Assembly: GCF_021206925.1 (NCBI RefSeq)
Contig: NZ_JAJPRF010000001.1
Span: 62,001 to 126,000, forward strand
Direction: 5' to 3'
Source of the DNA: Rhodoflexus caldus
GTDB taxonomy: Bacteria > Bacteroidota > Bacteroidia > Cytophagales > Thermoflexibacteraceae
DNA: 64,000 bases
The position numbers and the translations under genes were made by a program. The stretch's first letter is position 1. Every line of letters begins with the position of its first letter. The notes beneath the pieces were generated by a model that saw nothing but the letters and a program-made list of their open reading frames with translations, made no database searches and was not told the DNA's origin. Shown in pieces: positions 51,809-61,138 of this stretch.

Positions 51809-52836
51809 CAGAGTTTTACTTGCGTATAGTCGCCAATGCTTAAATCGGAAGCACGGCCTTGATATTTAACATGGCTGCCCAGCATAGAGTTTCCTATTAT
51901 CGCGTTTTCAATCAGGGTATTCTGCTGAATCAGTGAGGAATGTACCACGCTGTTTTTTACAACCGAATGAGCCCCGATGGAAACATGCGGCCCGATAACG
52001 CTGTTGTGCAGTTGCACATTTTCCCCGATATAGACGGGCGGAATAATGATGCTGTTGTGATTTTTCACGGATGCTGCCACCAATGACTCCTGCAATTTCC
52101 CTGCCGACTCGCGCTCGTGCAAATAGTCCAAATAGCGGCTGTTGGTGCCTACCGTGCTGTCTTTATTGCCGCAGTCTAACCACTCGCTGATGCGCCCGGG
52201 AACAAATTTGAACCCTTTTTGCTTCATATTTTCCAGCGCATTGGTCAGTTGGTACTCGCCCTTGTCTTTAATATCGTTGTCCAGCAGATATTGCATCTCA
52301 TCGCGAAGCATATCGCCGTTTTTCACGTAATAGATGCCGATGATGGCCAAGTCGGATACAAAGTGTGTGGGTTTTTCCACAAAGTCGGTGATATAGCCCT
52401 GTTCATCGGTCTTGATAACGCCAAACGAAGAGGGATTTTCCACACGCTGCACCCAAATGATACCGTCTTTGGTTTTGTCTAATGTAAAATCGGCTTTAAA
52501 CAGTGTATCGGCAAAAGCAATTACCACAGGGCCGGTGATAGATTCTTTGGCACAAAGCAAAGCATGAGCTGTACCCAGCGGCTGGTCTTGGTAGTAAATC
52601 TTTGCCTTGGCTCCCATGCGTTCGGCAATAGCCGAGAGGTCGCGCTCAACCTGTGCACCAAAATCACCGATGATAAAGGCGATTTCTTCAATGGGTTCGT
52701 TGCAAACCACGGCAATGTCTTCCACCAAACGCTGAACAATTGGTTTTCCGGCAATTGGTACTAATGGTTTGGGAACGGTGAGCGTATGTGGACGCATTCG
52801 GGTTCCTCTGCCTGCCATCGGGATGATAATCTTCAT
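51808..52836 (-). CDS. Sugar-phosphate nucleotidyltransferase with left-handed beta-helix
   Basis: A 342-residue enzyme with the nucleotide-binding start MKIIIPMAGRGTRMRPHTLT followed by PKPLVPIAGKPIVQRLVE, and FADTLFKADF at the metal site. The last 100 residues have hexapeptide-like repeats (VQLHNSVIGPHVSIGAHSVV) giving a left-handed beta-helix, as in glucose-1-phosphate thymidylyl- or uridylyltransferases with added acyltransferase-like tails. It makes an activated sugar for surface polysaccharide. The sugar and nucleotide cannot be fixed from motifs. It is the first gene of the operon with the TPR and DUF4292 genes. Confidence 0.9.
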   Translation of the reverse strand: MKIIIPMAGRGTRMRPHTLTVPKPLVPIAGKPIVQRLVEDIAVVCNEPIEEIAFIIGDFGAQVERDLSAIAERMGAKAKIYYQDQPLGTAHALLCAKESITGPVVIAFADTLFKADFTLDKTKDGIIWVQRVENPSSFGVIKTDEQGYITDFVEKPTHFVSDLAIIGIYYVKNGDMLRDEMQYLLDNDIKDKGEYQLTNALENMKQKGFKFVPGRISEWLDCGNKDSTVGTNSRYLDYLHERESAGKLQESLVAASVKNHNSIIIPPVYIGENVQLHNSVIGPHVSIGAHSVVKNSVVHSSLIQQNTLIENAIIGNSMLGSHVKYQGRASDLSIGDYTQVKL

Positions 52837-52887
52837 AATCTGTTTGCGAGGTTAATAAGTGTTTTTGCCGAATATATGCGAAAAGGA

Positions 52888-55653
52888 TTATTCCTGCAAA
52901 ATAATCTGCACCCATCCTTTAAGTGTTTCACGGCTTACTTCGCGGCTAAGGCGACGGAATGTTACTACCGCTTCGTAGTAATACACACCGGCCGGCAACT
53001 TTGCGCCCGAATTGCTTACACCACGCCAGTTGATGAAAATATCGTTATCACTTTCATAGACCAATCCACCCCAGCGGTTGAATACTTTAAACTCCACTCG
53101 TTCTACAAATCGCGGGCAAACCAACGGACGGAAAGTATCGTTTTTGCCGTCTCCGTTGGGCGTAAATACATTCGGCAGTTCATAGTAGGGGCAGTTGTCG
53201 TTGCAAACAACGTTGCTCAGGCGGCTTTCATTGCCTGCACTGTCTAAGGCGGTTACCGCATAACAACCTGCTACCGTATTGATTTGCTCGTGAATAAATC
53301 GGGTATCGCGGATGTTGCGTCGCAAAATGCGCAGGGTATCACCTTCAAAAGGTGCAAAATACAGGTTGTAGCTTGCAATGCCCGTATCGCAAGGCGGGGT
53401 GAGATTAGGCCGCCAAGTCAGTTCATTTTTATAGACCGAATCGGCGCAGGTTGCGGGGTCTTTGGGGTTAAACCGTGAACAATCCAGCGGCACCAAGCTC
53501 AACACGGGCGGGCATGGGGCTGTCGTATCGCGCAAGGTTGAGCAGGCAATCTGCGACTTATTCAGCAGCGGCTCAAATATGTTCGGGTTGTCGTAAGTGC
53601 CTCGGGTGGTAACGTAGTAGCAGTAGCGTTCACGCTCTTGTAACGGTTGATTTTGGAAACGCCCGCGGTCGGTGTAAGTAAAGCCCCCTGTGCTGACATC
53701 CACGCTGTCTATCAGGTCAAAAGTGCCGCGCTGCGTGATGCGTTCCCTGTAAATCAGGTGACGGCGGAAACGTGCGGAGTTGTTGTTCCAAGGTACTTGA
53801 GCATTCCATGTGAGGTTGATAGCCCCGGCGGCAGGCTGTGCGGTCAAGCGCACCGATGAGGCCACTGCCGAACTGTCTATCAGCCGCCCTTGTGAGAAGA
53901 AATATACCCGATAGTTATACACGCGATTCTCCGTGTCCAGATTGCGGTCGGTAAACGACGTATCGTTTTCGGCGAATGTTTGCGGCAAGCGTATCAGGTT
54001 AGTGGTTGTGCCAAAACCTTCCGCGCGTGCTACCTGATAAGTCCATGGGCGGGGGAATCGTTCGGGTGTGATACCGATAGGCTTTACCCAACGCACAAAA
54101 ATTTCTCCGGTGGCGGTGGCCGTGCGTTCTACGCTCACATTGGTAATCAGCGGCGCATTGGTTTGAACCGTTACGCAAACTTCTTGCGAAGCAATGCTTT
54201 CGCCGCCTTTCGGTTCGGGGAAGGTAGCAAAAATGCGGTAGCAGTAGGTAATCCCGGGTTGCATACCGCGCCCGTTGTTGTTGTCTATAAAACGACCTGT
54301 GGCAGGGTCTATTCTGCCGATGAGTTCATAGCCTGCCGATGCGGGGATGCCTGTTTCACACTGCCCCGGATTCCAGCCCGAAGTGCCTATGCGCCTGTAA
54401 ACCAGCATATTGTTGGCATTGGGGCAGGTATAATTAGCCCAAGTGAGTGTAACGCTGCGGGTTTCGGGATTATACACCGCTTGCTGCAAATTGGGTGGCG
54501 GCCCTATCACGCGGATGCGATAGGTCAGATAGTCGGCCAATTGGTTGCGAATGGGGTTAGGGAAATCACGCGTAATGAAGGTGGCTACATACGGCTGTCG
54601 GCTGACATCGTTGCAAGTTGTTTGCCAGCGAAAAATGCTGCGGGCAGTACCTGCGGGCGGCTGCGAACGGATACTGTCCAAAGTGGCGCGGTTACTCGGT
54701 GCGGTAAGGTTGAACAGTTGCCCCGTGCCAAATATTGCCACGCCGTGGCGGTCAGCATCGGTGGCAACAATTAGGTCTTGCACCAGTGCTCCGGCAACTA
54801 CGCAAGTATCTTTTGTGCGATTGGTAAATAATGGCGGACGGTTTACGCACTCGCGCACCAGAATCTGCATATCGCGGTTTACCGAGCCGATACGGATACC
54901 GTTGCGCCATTCATCTACAAAAAACGCTACGTTATATTCGCCCGGTTGAAGCGGTGCATCCCAAACCAAATCGCCTGTGACGGGGTCTAAGGTCAGGGTA
55001 GCAGGTTGATTGCCTGCTTCGGTAGTTGCATTGATACCGGGCACCTGATTCAGCGGATAATAAATATCTACGTTTTGGTTCAGGCTTTTTTTGGAAATGG
55101 TAAAACGGTACGACAAACTGTCGCCGTCGGGGTCAAAAGCACCGGGGTTGTGTTTGAAGCGGCGGCGCGTACATGCCAGAAAGTCCACCGGCGGGTTGGT
55201 CAAAATGGGTGAGGAATTTAGCCCCAAAAAAGGCGAAATCAGGAAAGTGGACTGAATGGCAAAAGATGTATTCACCGAATTGGGAATATTTACCACGCCC
55301 GCATTTCGGTTGCGGATAACCACACCCACGTTAAACTCGCCCGGCCCTGCAAAAGTATAGGTGGTGCGGTAAATATTTTCAGTCGTCAGGTTGCCCACAG
55401 AGCGAAAAGCCGTACGGCGTATCAGGCGCGAGGGTGAACCATCGCCAAAGAAAATTTCTATTTCCTCATCGGGCGGCACCCCTTCGTCGTCTGTATAAAT
55501 AGTTACGGTAAACTCATAGGTGAGTGAGGTTCCGGGCAGTCTGCGGGCAATTAAATCCCCTGCCCGAATGTGTGTAGCATATACCGTCTGCGAAAAAGCC
55601 AACAGCAGCCATGCAAAACAGAATAAGGCAATGTGCCTGAAATATTTCATCAT
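52888..55653 (-). CDS. Large secreted protein with a gliding/T9SS C-terminal domain (CHU_C)
   Basis: A 921-residue secreted protein. After the signal peptide (about 1-26, ending VYATHIRAGDLI) comes a PKD-like beta domain, and then several FN3-like modules, including PPNLQQAVYNPETRSVTLTW and GAINLTWNAQVPW. The last 90 residues form the CHU_C (type B) gliding-motility domain: ELPNVFTPNGDGKNDTFRPL, then FNRWGGLVYES and LPAGVYYYEAVVTF. In this phylum such C-terminal domains direct export by the type IX secretion system and surface attachment. It is likely a cell-surface adhesin or matrix protein. It starts 26 bases after the aroC stop on the same strand. Confidence 0.94.
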   Translation of the reverse strand: MMKYFRHIALFCFAWLLLAFSQTVYATHIRAGDLIARRLPGTSLTYEFTVTIYTDDEGVPPDEEIEIFFGDGSPSRLIRRTAFRSVGNLTTENIYRTTYTFAGPGEFNVGVVIRNRNAGVVNIPNSVNTSFAIQSTFLISPFLGLNSSPILTNPPVDFLACTRRRFKHNPGAFDPDGDSLSYRFTISKKSLNQNVDIYYPLNQVPGINATTEAGNQPATLTLDPVTGDLVWDAPLQPGEYNVAFFVDEWRNGIRIGSVNRDMQILVRECVNRPPLFTNRTKDTCVVAGALVQDLIVATDADRHGVAIFGTGQLFNLTAPSNRATLDSIRSQPPAGTARSIFRWQTTCNDVSRQPYVATFITRDFPNPIRNQLADYLTYRIRVIGPPPNLQQAVYNPETRSVTLTWANYTCPNANNMLVYRRIGTSGWNPGQCETGIPASAGYELIGRIDPATGRFIDNNNGRGMQPGITYCYRIFATFPEPKGGESIASQEVCVTVQTNAPLITNVSVERTATATGEIFVRWVKPIGITPERFPRPWTYQVARAEGFGTTTNLIRLPQTFAENDTSFTDRNLDTENRVYNYRVYFFSQGRLIDSSAVASSVRLTAQPAAGAINLTWNAQVPWNNNSARFRRHLIYRERITQRGTFDLIDSVDVSTGGFTYTDRGRFQNQPLQERERYCYYVTTRGTYDNPNIFEPLLNKSQIACSTLRDTTAPCPPVLSLVPLDCSRFNPKDPATCADSVYKNELTWRPNLTPPCDTGIASYNLYFAPFEGDTLRILRRNIRDTRFIHEQINTVAGCYAVTALDSAGNESRLSNVVCNDNCPYYELPNVFTPNGDGKNDTFRPLVCPRFVERVEFKVFNRWGGLVYESDNDIFINWRGVSNSGAKLPAGVYYYEAVVTFRRLSREVSRETLKGWVQIILQE

Positions 55654-55679
55654 CTGATTTTCGGTTTAATGCAAATCCG

Positions 55680-56804
55680 CTACAAGGAGTTTTGTACAGG
55701 ATAGGCTGATACAATATGTTCTAATTTAACCACTTGGTTGCGCAAAACAAAGTCTGCCATGACTAAGGCTGCCATTGCCTCAACAATGGGTACTGCACGA
55801 GGTACTACGCAAGGGTCGTGCCTGCCTTTTCCCGATACAACGACTTGTTCTCCGCTTTGGTTAATGCTTTCTTGGTCTTGCATGATGGTAGCTACGGGTT
55901 TGAAAGCTACGCGGAAGTAAATATCTTCTCCGTTGCTGATGCCGCCCTGTATGCCGCCCGAATGATTGCTGCGAGTGCGCACCTGACCTTTTTCATCTGT
56001 ATAAAAAACATCGTTGTGTTGCGAGCCAAGCATTGCCACCCCATCAAAGCCGCTGCCGTACTCAAACCCTTTCACAGCGTTGATACTCAACATGGCTTTG
56101 CCGAGTTCGGCATGTAATTTATCAAATACAGGCTCTCCCAAACCGGCAGGCGCACCTTTGATTACGCAACTGACTACGCCTCCGATGGTGTCACGGTTTT
56201 TGCGAACCTCATCTATCAGGGCAATCATTTGTTCGGCCATCGCCGAGTCGGGACAACGGACGATGTTGCTTTCAATGGCAGCCTCCGAAAGGTCAAGTTG
56301 CAGGTAACTTTTATCAAGTTTCAGTGCGCCTACCTGCGATACGTAGGCTGCTATGCGAATACCCAAATGATTCAGAAATAGTTTTGCAACAGCGCCGGCG
56401 GCTACTCTGGCCAGTGTTTCGCGTGCCGAACTGCGCCCCCCGCCCCGATAGTCGCGAGTGCCGTATTTGGTTTGCCAAGTGTAATCGGCATGGGAAGGGC
56501 GGTATTTATCTGCAATATGCGAATAATCTTTGCTGCGTTGGTCTTCGTTCCAAACGGCTAAGGTGATGGGCGTTCCTTGCGTGTACCCCTCAAAAATGCC
56601 GGAGAGGACTTTTACTTCGTCGCCTTCTTGCCGCTGGGTAGTAATTTTGGACTGCCCGGGGCGACGGCGGTACATTTCCCGCTGTATAAAATCCAAATCA
56701 AAAGGGATACCCGCCGGACAGCCGTCTATCACCACACCCACTGCCGTGCCGTGCGATTCTCCGAAAGTAGTAATGCGGAATATTTTTCCGAAAGTATTGC
56801 TCAT
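55680..56804 (-). CDS. aroC: Chorismate synthase
   Basis: The last shikimate-pathway enzyme, converting EPSP to chorismate with reduced FMN. The N-terminal [17 protein letters not shown] signature, [12 protein letters not shown], and [20 protein letters not shown] are typical and complete. The 374-residue length is normal. The ATG giving MSNTFGKIF is used; a further ATG six codons upstream is less likely. It is followed closely by the CHU_C gene, probably without functional connection. Confidence 0.97.
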   Translation of the reverse strand: MSNTFGKIFRITTFGESHGTAVGVVIDGCPAGIPFDLDFIQREMYRRRPGQSKITTQRQEGDEVKVLSGIFEGYTQGTPITLAVWNEDQRSKDYSHIADKYRPSHADYTWQTKYGTRDYRGGGRSSARETLARVAAGAVAKLFLNHLGIRIAAYVSQVGALKLDKSYLQLDLSEAAIESNIVRCPDSAMAEQMIALIDEVRKNRDTIGGVVSCVIKGAPAGLGEPVFDKLHAELGKAMLSINAVKGFEYGSGFDGVAMLGSQHNDVFYTDEKGQVRTRSNHSGGIQGGISNGEDIYFRVAFKPVATIMQDQESINQSGEQVVVSGKGRHDPCVVPRAVPIVEAMAALVMADFVLRNQVVKLEHIVSAYPVQNSL

Positions 56805-56840
56805 TTGCCAAACTGATTTCAAACAAAGATATAATCAAGT

Positions 56841-56872
56841 TTTGGCTTTGGCGTATAAATGGCTTACTTTTG
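56841..56872 (+). promoter_or_regulatory. Promoter of the 49-residue gene
   Basis: TTTG (56841-56844), a spacer of exactly 20 bases and TACTTTTG (56865-56872) match the Bacteroidota consensus perfectly. The start near 56879 gives a leader of about 46 bases before the ATG at 56925. It is the best promoter match found in the window. Confidence 0.75.
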
Positions 56873-56924
56873 CGCTGCATTTTAGCGTCGCAATTATTAT
56901 TTCACTATAAAACAGCCTTTTACC

Positions 56925-57074
56925 ATGAATAAAGCTGATATCGAAAAGCGCCTGCACGAGCTCAATGTGAAGCAGAGCAACATCATGAGCCAGAAAAAAC
57001 AAAACCGCAACATGGACGAGCTGAAAGCCGTTCGCGAAGAGATGGACAGCCTGAAAAAACAATTAAAGGCTTAA
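56925..57074 (+). CDS. 49-residue coiled-coil small protein, unknown function
   Basis: A short gene encoding MNKADIEKRLHELNVKQSNI followed by MSQKKQNRNMDELKAVREEM and a helical DSLKKQLKA tail. Hydrophobic residues at heptad spacing (Ile, Leu, Val, Met, Leu) with a high load of Lys, Glu and Gln predict one amphipathic helix or a coiled coil. There is no membrane segment or signal peptide. Strong evidence that it is a real gene comes from a consensus promoter upstream, an ATG start and a terminator 7 bases after its stop. It precedes tsf and may be translated at high level. I do not recognise a family. Confidence 0.75.
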   Translation: MNKADIEKRLHELNVKQSNIMSQKKQNRNMDELKAVREEMDSLKKQLKA

Positions 57075-57081
57075 TTGGCAC

Positions 57082-57106
57082 AGTCGGGTAATTGTGCCCG
57101 ACTTTT
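57082..57106 (+). terminator. Terminator between the small gene and tsf
   Basis: AGTCGGG (57082-57088) pairs with CCCGACT (57097-57103), followed by TTTT. It would end most transcripts of the 49-residue gene; partial readthrough could also feed tsf, for which no consensus promoter was identified in the remaining 80 bases. Confidence 0.75.
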
Positions 57107-57188
57107 TCACTTGCCTGAACCAACAAGCGACCCCGTAAGTTGCTCATTCCCAATACCTGAATTTTACATCTCAAAACATATTTCAATT

Positions 57189-58022
57189 ATGTCTATTTCT
57201 GCATCAGACGTAAACAAATTACGCCAAATGACCGGCGCGGGCATGATGGATTGCAAAAAAGCCCTGACCGAAGCAAACGGCGACTTTGAAGCTGCGATTG
57301 ATATTTTGCGCAAAAAAGGCCAGAAAGTGGCTGCTTCACGTGCAGACCGTCAGTCTTCTGAAGGTTCTGTATTCCTGCGCACCAGCGCCGACAACAAAGA
57401 AGGTTTTGCTATCTCTCTGAACTGCGAAACCGACTTCGTAGCTAAAAACGAAGACTTCGTAGCCATGGGCAACAAAGTAGCTGATATGGTAGCTGCTCAT
57501 AAGCCTGCCGACATTGCAGCCATCAATGCCATGAAAATGGAAGACGGCCGCACCCTTGCCGAGCACCTGACCGACATGATGGGTAAAATCGGTGAGAAAA
57601 TTGAAGTTGTAAACTATGCGCACGTTAAAGGTGAGCGCGTGGTAACTTACATCCACACAGGCGCTAAAGTAGGCGTGTTGGTAGCTATGAGCTCTGCATC
57701 AGAAGCTGCTGAGGCTGCCGGTAAAGACGTTGCCATGCAAATCGCCGCTATGCGCCCGCTGGCACTGAACCGCGAAGGTGTAGATGCTGCCGTTATTGAG
57801 CGTGAAATTGAAATCGGTAAAGAACAGGCTCGTGCAGAAGGCAAACCTGAAAACATGCTGGAAAAAATTGCAATGGGCAAGCTGAACAAATTCTACAAAG
57901 AGAATACCCTGCTCGAGCAGGACTTTGTAAAAGACAACAGCAAAAACATCAGCCAGTATTTGGACAGCGTTGAAAAAGGTCTGACCGTAACCGACTTCAA
58001 GCGCATCAGTATTGTAGGCTAA
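57189..58022 (+). CDS. tsf: Translation elongation factor Ts
   Basis: EF-Ts exchanges GDP on EF-Tu. The protein is 277 residues. The N-terminal UBA-like module with LRQMTGAGMMDCKKALTEAN is followed by the core region ISLNCETDFVAKNEDFVAMG, which is the conserved TDFVA motif contacting EF-Tu. The ATG at 57189 is used because MSISASDVNKLR is the family start; an upstream in-frame TTG would fall in the terminator. Uncommonly, rpsB does not precede it; the upstream gene is the 49-residue coiled-coil protein. Confidence 0.97.
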   Translation: MSISASDVNKLRQMTGAGMMDCKKALTEANGDFEAAIDILRKKGQKVAASRADRQSSEGSVFLRTSADNKEGFAISLNCETDFVAKNEDFVAMGNKVADMVAAHKPADIAAINAMKMEDGRTLAEHLTDMMGKIGEKIEVVNYAHVKGERVVTYIHTGAKVGVLVAMSSASEAAEAAGKDVAMQIAAMRPLALNREGVDAAVIEREIEIGKEQARAEGKPENMLEKIAMGKLNKFYKENTLLEQDFVKDNSKNISQYLDSVEKGLTVTDFKRISIVG

Positions 58023-58052
58023 TTTTGCCGAAAGTCAAACCTCATAAACAAA

Positions 58053-58091
58053 TACCCCGAAGATGCATTTCAATCTTCGGGGTTATTTTTT
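58053..58091 (+). terminator. Terminator after tsf
   Basis: ACCCCGAAGAT pairs with ATCTTCGGGGT around a short loop and is followed by seven T residues, 31 bases after the tsf stop. It is a classical strong Rho-independent terminator. Confidence 0.95.
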
Positions 58092-58127
58092 TGCACGCAA
58101 CCGCACGCATATGAGTAAGTTGGTCAT

Positions 58128-58235
58128 TATACAAACAAACCTGACAGGCATCTAAGAGCTGATAGGTTTAAACATTTGTTTTTCAGCAATTTACACAAAA
58201 AATTTTTTTCGCAAGCCACTCGCACTTAATATATA
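58128..58235 (+). repeat. Dispersed ~104-bp element, copy D
   Basis: It begins TATACAAACAAACCTGACAGG, has a degraded right arm (CTGATAGGTTTAAACATTTG), and continues TTTTTCAGCAATTTACACAA, TTTTTTTCGCAAGCCACT, CGCACTTAATATATA. It fills part of the 343-base gap between tsf and clpP. Confidence 0.75.
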
Positions 58236-58365
58236 AGCACGCAGATTAGGGCACGGATGGTCGCTGATTTAGGTACTCATACGAACAAATTCACGTCATC
58301 CGCAAAAAAAGAGTGTAAAAATTTGCTTGCTTACTCAAACAGCGGCAGCGTATCAACCGCAATAC
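58236..58365. other. Rest of the tsf-clpP gap, with a small repeat remnant
   Basis: The stretch AGCACGCAGATTAGGGCACG at 58236-58255, then GATGGTCGCTGATTTAGG, resembles the GCAGATTACGCGGATTT-type repeats I associate with Bacteroidota and cyanobacterial intergenic regions. No gene or terminator for clpP was seen in the remaining bases. Confidence 0.35.
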
Positions 58366-59040
58366 CTATTTTTTAGGTGCTAATACTTCATCAATCAGAC
58401 CGTAGGCTTTGGCCTCTTCCGACATCATCCAGTAGTCGCGGTCAGAATCATTCCAGATTTTCTCGTAGGGTTGTCCGCTGTGTTTAGAGATGATTTCGTA
58501 GAGTTCCTTTTTAATCTTTTGAATCTCACGGTGAGTGATTTCAATATCGGAGGCCTGTCCTTGTGCGCCGCCCAGTGGCTGGTGAATCATTACGCGGGCG
58601 TGGGGTAAGCCCGAACGCTTGCCTGCCGCACCTGCACAAAGCAACACGGCACCCATGGATGCCGCCAGCCCCGTACAAACCGTAGCTACATCGGGTGTTA
58701 CTATCTGCATGGTATCGTAAATAGCAAGGCCTGCATACACCGAACCGCCCGGGCTGTTGATGTACATAATAACATCTTTGGAGGGGTCGGTAGATTGCAG
58801 AAAGAGCAACTGCGCTACTACTACGTTGGCTACTTGGTCATCTATGGGAACTCCAAGGAAGATAATCCTGTCTTTCATCAGGCGCGAAAAAACGTCCATC
58901 TGAATCAGGTTCATGGGGCGCTCTTCCATAATGTAAGGAGTAAAATTGGTGATTGAGGTATCTATGTACTTATCAACCACCATGCTGCTGATGCCTTGTC
59001 CCTTAACAGCATATTTGCGAAATTCCTGTGAATAATTCAT
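58366..59040 (-). CDS. clpP: ATP-dependent Clp protease proteolytic subunit
   Basis: ClpP forms the tetradecameric serine protease core used by ClpX or ClpC. The triad is visible: Ser128 in [11 protein letters not shown], His153 in [11 protein letters not shown] and the Asp in the [10 protein letters not shown] region. The oxyanion motif [18 protein letters not shown] is intact. At 224 residues it has a short N-terminal extension before the mature core. clpX is not adjacent. A well-matched promoter lies just upstream. Confidence 0.96.
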   Translation of the reverse strand: MNYSQEFRKYAVKGQGISSMVVDKYIDTSITNFTPYIMEERPMNLIQMDVFSRLMKDRIIFLGVPIDDQVANVVVAQLLFLQSTDPSKDVIMYINSPGGSVYAGLAIYDTMQIVTPDVATVCTGLAASMGAVLLCAGAAGKRSGLPHARVMIHQPLGGAQGQASDIEITHREIQKIKKELYEIISKHSGQPYEKIWNDSDRDYWMMSEEAKAYGLIDEVLAPKK

Positions 59041-59074
59041 GCTTCAAATTTGATTTAGAAGTTTGGATTCCGTT

Positions 59075-59106
59075 CAAATGTAACGAAAATTAATCCAAAA
59101 CCGCAA
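59075..59106 (-). promoter_or_regulatory. clpP promoter
   Basis: Read on the minus strand: TTG (59106-59104), 21 bases, TACATTTG (59082-59075), a good Bacteroidota promoter. The start point would be about 30 bases before the clpP ATG. It lies between clpP and the upstream sensor gene, so clpP has its own transcription unit. Confidence 0.65.
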
Positions 59107-59124
59107 GGCTGACAAAATGGCTGT

Positions 59125-61083
59125 TTAGCGCTGTCCCTGCCTCAATTGCTCCAATTCTTTCATCAATTGGGCTCTTTCTTTGTCCTTTTTTACCTGTTCG
59201 TCAATATCGCGGAGGTAAATGACAAACTCGTCGGCATTGAGCTGATGAACGGTCATTTCGGCCATAAACACTGAGCGGTCTTTGCGCGTGATTTCCTGTA
59301 TGTATGTTTCGCCCGATTTGAGCGTTGCAGGATTCAACTGCTTGGCAAAGCGGACGATGTTAGTGCCTAACAGCGCCTCGCGCGAGTAGCCGGTCATGTG
59401 GCAGAGGTTGTTGTTCATTTTCAGGATGTACCAATCGGCATCTACTTGCACAATGGCATCGGGCAGGCTTTCAATGATTTGCTCGAGCGATTCGGAAGAA
59501 GATTTGGCCATTTCCATATTGCGTGCCGATTGTTCCTGAGTGGAGAGCAACTCTTCCAAATTCTGGCGCATTTCTTCTTCCTGTACGCGCAGTTGCTCGG
59601 AGATGCTTTGCGACTCTTGCAGCAACCGCTGGGTGCGCTCGGCTACGAAAGTGGCGGCCAATGTGGAGGCAATATTCTCGGCAACGCGCTTCAAAAATTC
59701 CACACGATAGGTCGGTAAAACAGAAAATGAGGCTAACTCGATAACGCCGTACACCTCGTCGTTGAAAATCAGGGGAACGGCTACGATGTTTTTCGGGTTG
59801 GCATCGCCAAGGCCGGAACCTATCTCGATGTAGTTTTGAGGGATTTCGGTAATGAATAGGGTGTCTTTTTCAGCCCAAGCTTGGCCAATCAGTCCTTCTC
59901 CCCATCGCACGGTTTTGTTGCGCACTCTTTGGCGATTCCATGCAAAGGTTGCCATCAGTTCCATTTGCGGCTCCTGACTTTGCTGGTCTATCACAAAGAA
60001 GCAACCTTGATTGGCTTCTACATATTTAATGAGTTCGGACAGTACAACCTTGGTCAGGTTAGGTATAGAGTGGTTGTTAGCCCGCAGCAAATCAGCAAAT
60101 TTGGCAGCACCTTCGTTTGCCCAGTTGCGGCGCGCATCTTCAATGGCCAGTTGTTTGAGGTTGTCGCGCATGGTGAGCAGGCTGTTGCCCAAGACATCAT
60201 TATCGCCCAATTTACGGTAGCTGATATCGTAATCGCCGTTGCCGATATGTGTGGCAAACTCGCTCAACTTAGAAAGCCCGCCAATCAGTTGGTTGATGGC
60301 TTTCCCTATTTCTCCTATTTCATCGTTGGAAATAGTGGTAACAGGCGGGGGAATTTCGCCAATACTCAGGGTGCTCAATGCGCTTTTTATCTCGCGGATG
60401 GGTTTTATAATCTGACGGGAGGAGTACTGCCAAATAGAAATTGCAACAACAACTACGAATATGGCTGCAACCAATTCAAGCGACTTCTCGGATTGCAGAT
60501 ATCCCATAAAATTGCTGCGCACTTCGTTGCGGGCTACTTTTTCCTGTACGATTAGTCGGTCTAACCGTTGTGTGAGGTCGTTGGCCAGCGGTACGATTTT
60601 AGAGTTAAACAGGGTTTCCGATTCAAATCGTTTGATGGGGTCTTCGTAGTCGGTATCTGCATTGAGTGTTTGCATCACTACTTTTTGATTAGTAAAAAGT
60701 GTATCCACCCTTCGCATAATACCCTCCAGCAATTGCGATTTGTCAATCTGGCCGCTTTTTTCCAGATTATCGCTTATTTGTTTGAGTTCTATTTGCAGGC
60801 TTGTGAAATCATCGCTATGTATTTTGCGCAAAGTAAGTTTGCTCCCAATGTCTTTTTCGCGATAAATCCAGTCGCCGGTATATAGTTGCGACTTGATAAC
60901 CAACGTGCGCAACTCTGTCAGTTGCAGCATGGCGCGGTCTTTCGTAATGTAATCCTTAGTGATGCTGTTAAGTATCTGCTGCGAAAAAGTATAGGTAGCG
61001 ATTGCATTCACCAAGAAGATGAATGCAATCAGTAAAAGTCCCGCAGCAATTTTCAGTTGGACGCTGAAGAATGATTTATTCAT
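59125..61083 (-). CDS. HAMP-GAF-PAS membrane sensor without an output domain
   Basis: A 652-residue protein. A membrane segment near the N terminus (about 11-32), a helical periplasmic domain (about 33-200), a second membrane segment (about 201-221) and a HAMP domain (IKPIREIKSALSTLSIGEIP...) are followed by a GAF domain (about 340-480), a coiled coil with long Glu/Gln stretches, and a PAS domain (about 535-635) with LPDAIVQVDADWYILKMN. No histidine kinase, cyclase, phosphatase or methyl-accepting hairpin can be seen; the protein ends shortly after the PAS domain. It probably passes its signal through protein contacts, perhaps to a kinase encoded elsewhere. Confidence 0.88.
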   Translation of the reverse strand: MNKSFFSVQLKIAAGLLLIAFIFLVNAIATYTFSQQILNSITKDYITKDRAMLQLTELRTLVIKSQLYTGDWIYREKDIGSKLTLRKIHSDDFTSLQIELKQISDNLEKSGQIDKSQLLEGIMRRVDTLFTNQKVVMQTLNADTDYEDPIKRFESETLFNSKIVPLANDLTQRLDRLIVQEKVARNEVRSNFMGYLQSEKSLELVAAIFVVVVAISIWQYSSRQIIKPIREIKSALSTLSIGEIPPPVTTISNDEIGEIGKAINQLIGGLSKLSEFATHIGNGDYDISYRKLGDNDVLGNSLLTMRDNLKQLAIEDARRNWANEGAAKFADLLRANNHSIPNLTKVVLSELIKYVEANQGCFFVIDQQSQEPQMELMATFAWNRQRVRNKTVRWGEGLIGQAWAEKDTLFITEIPQNYIEIGSGLGDANPKNIVAVPLIFNDEVYGVIELASFSVLPTYRVEFLKRVAENIASTLAATFVAERTQRLLQESQSISEQLRVQEEEMRQNLEELLSTQEQSARNMEMAKSSSESLEQIIESLPDAIVQVDADWYILKMNNNLCHMTGYSREALLGTNIVRFAKQLNPATLKSGETYIQEITRKDRSVFMAEMTVHQLNADEFVIYLRDIDEQVKKDKERAQLMKELEQLRQGQR

Positions 61084-61138
61084 AGATACCGCTCGTATGT
61101 CCCCCCTAAATTACACTTTTCAGGACATTTTCAATAAC

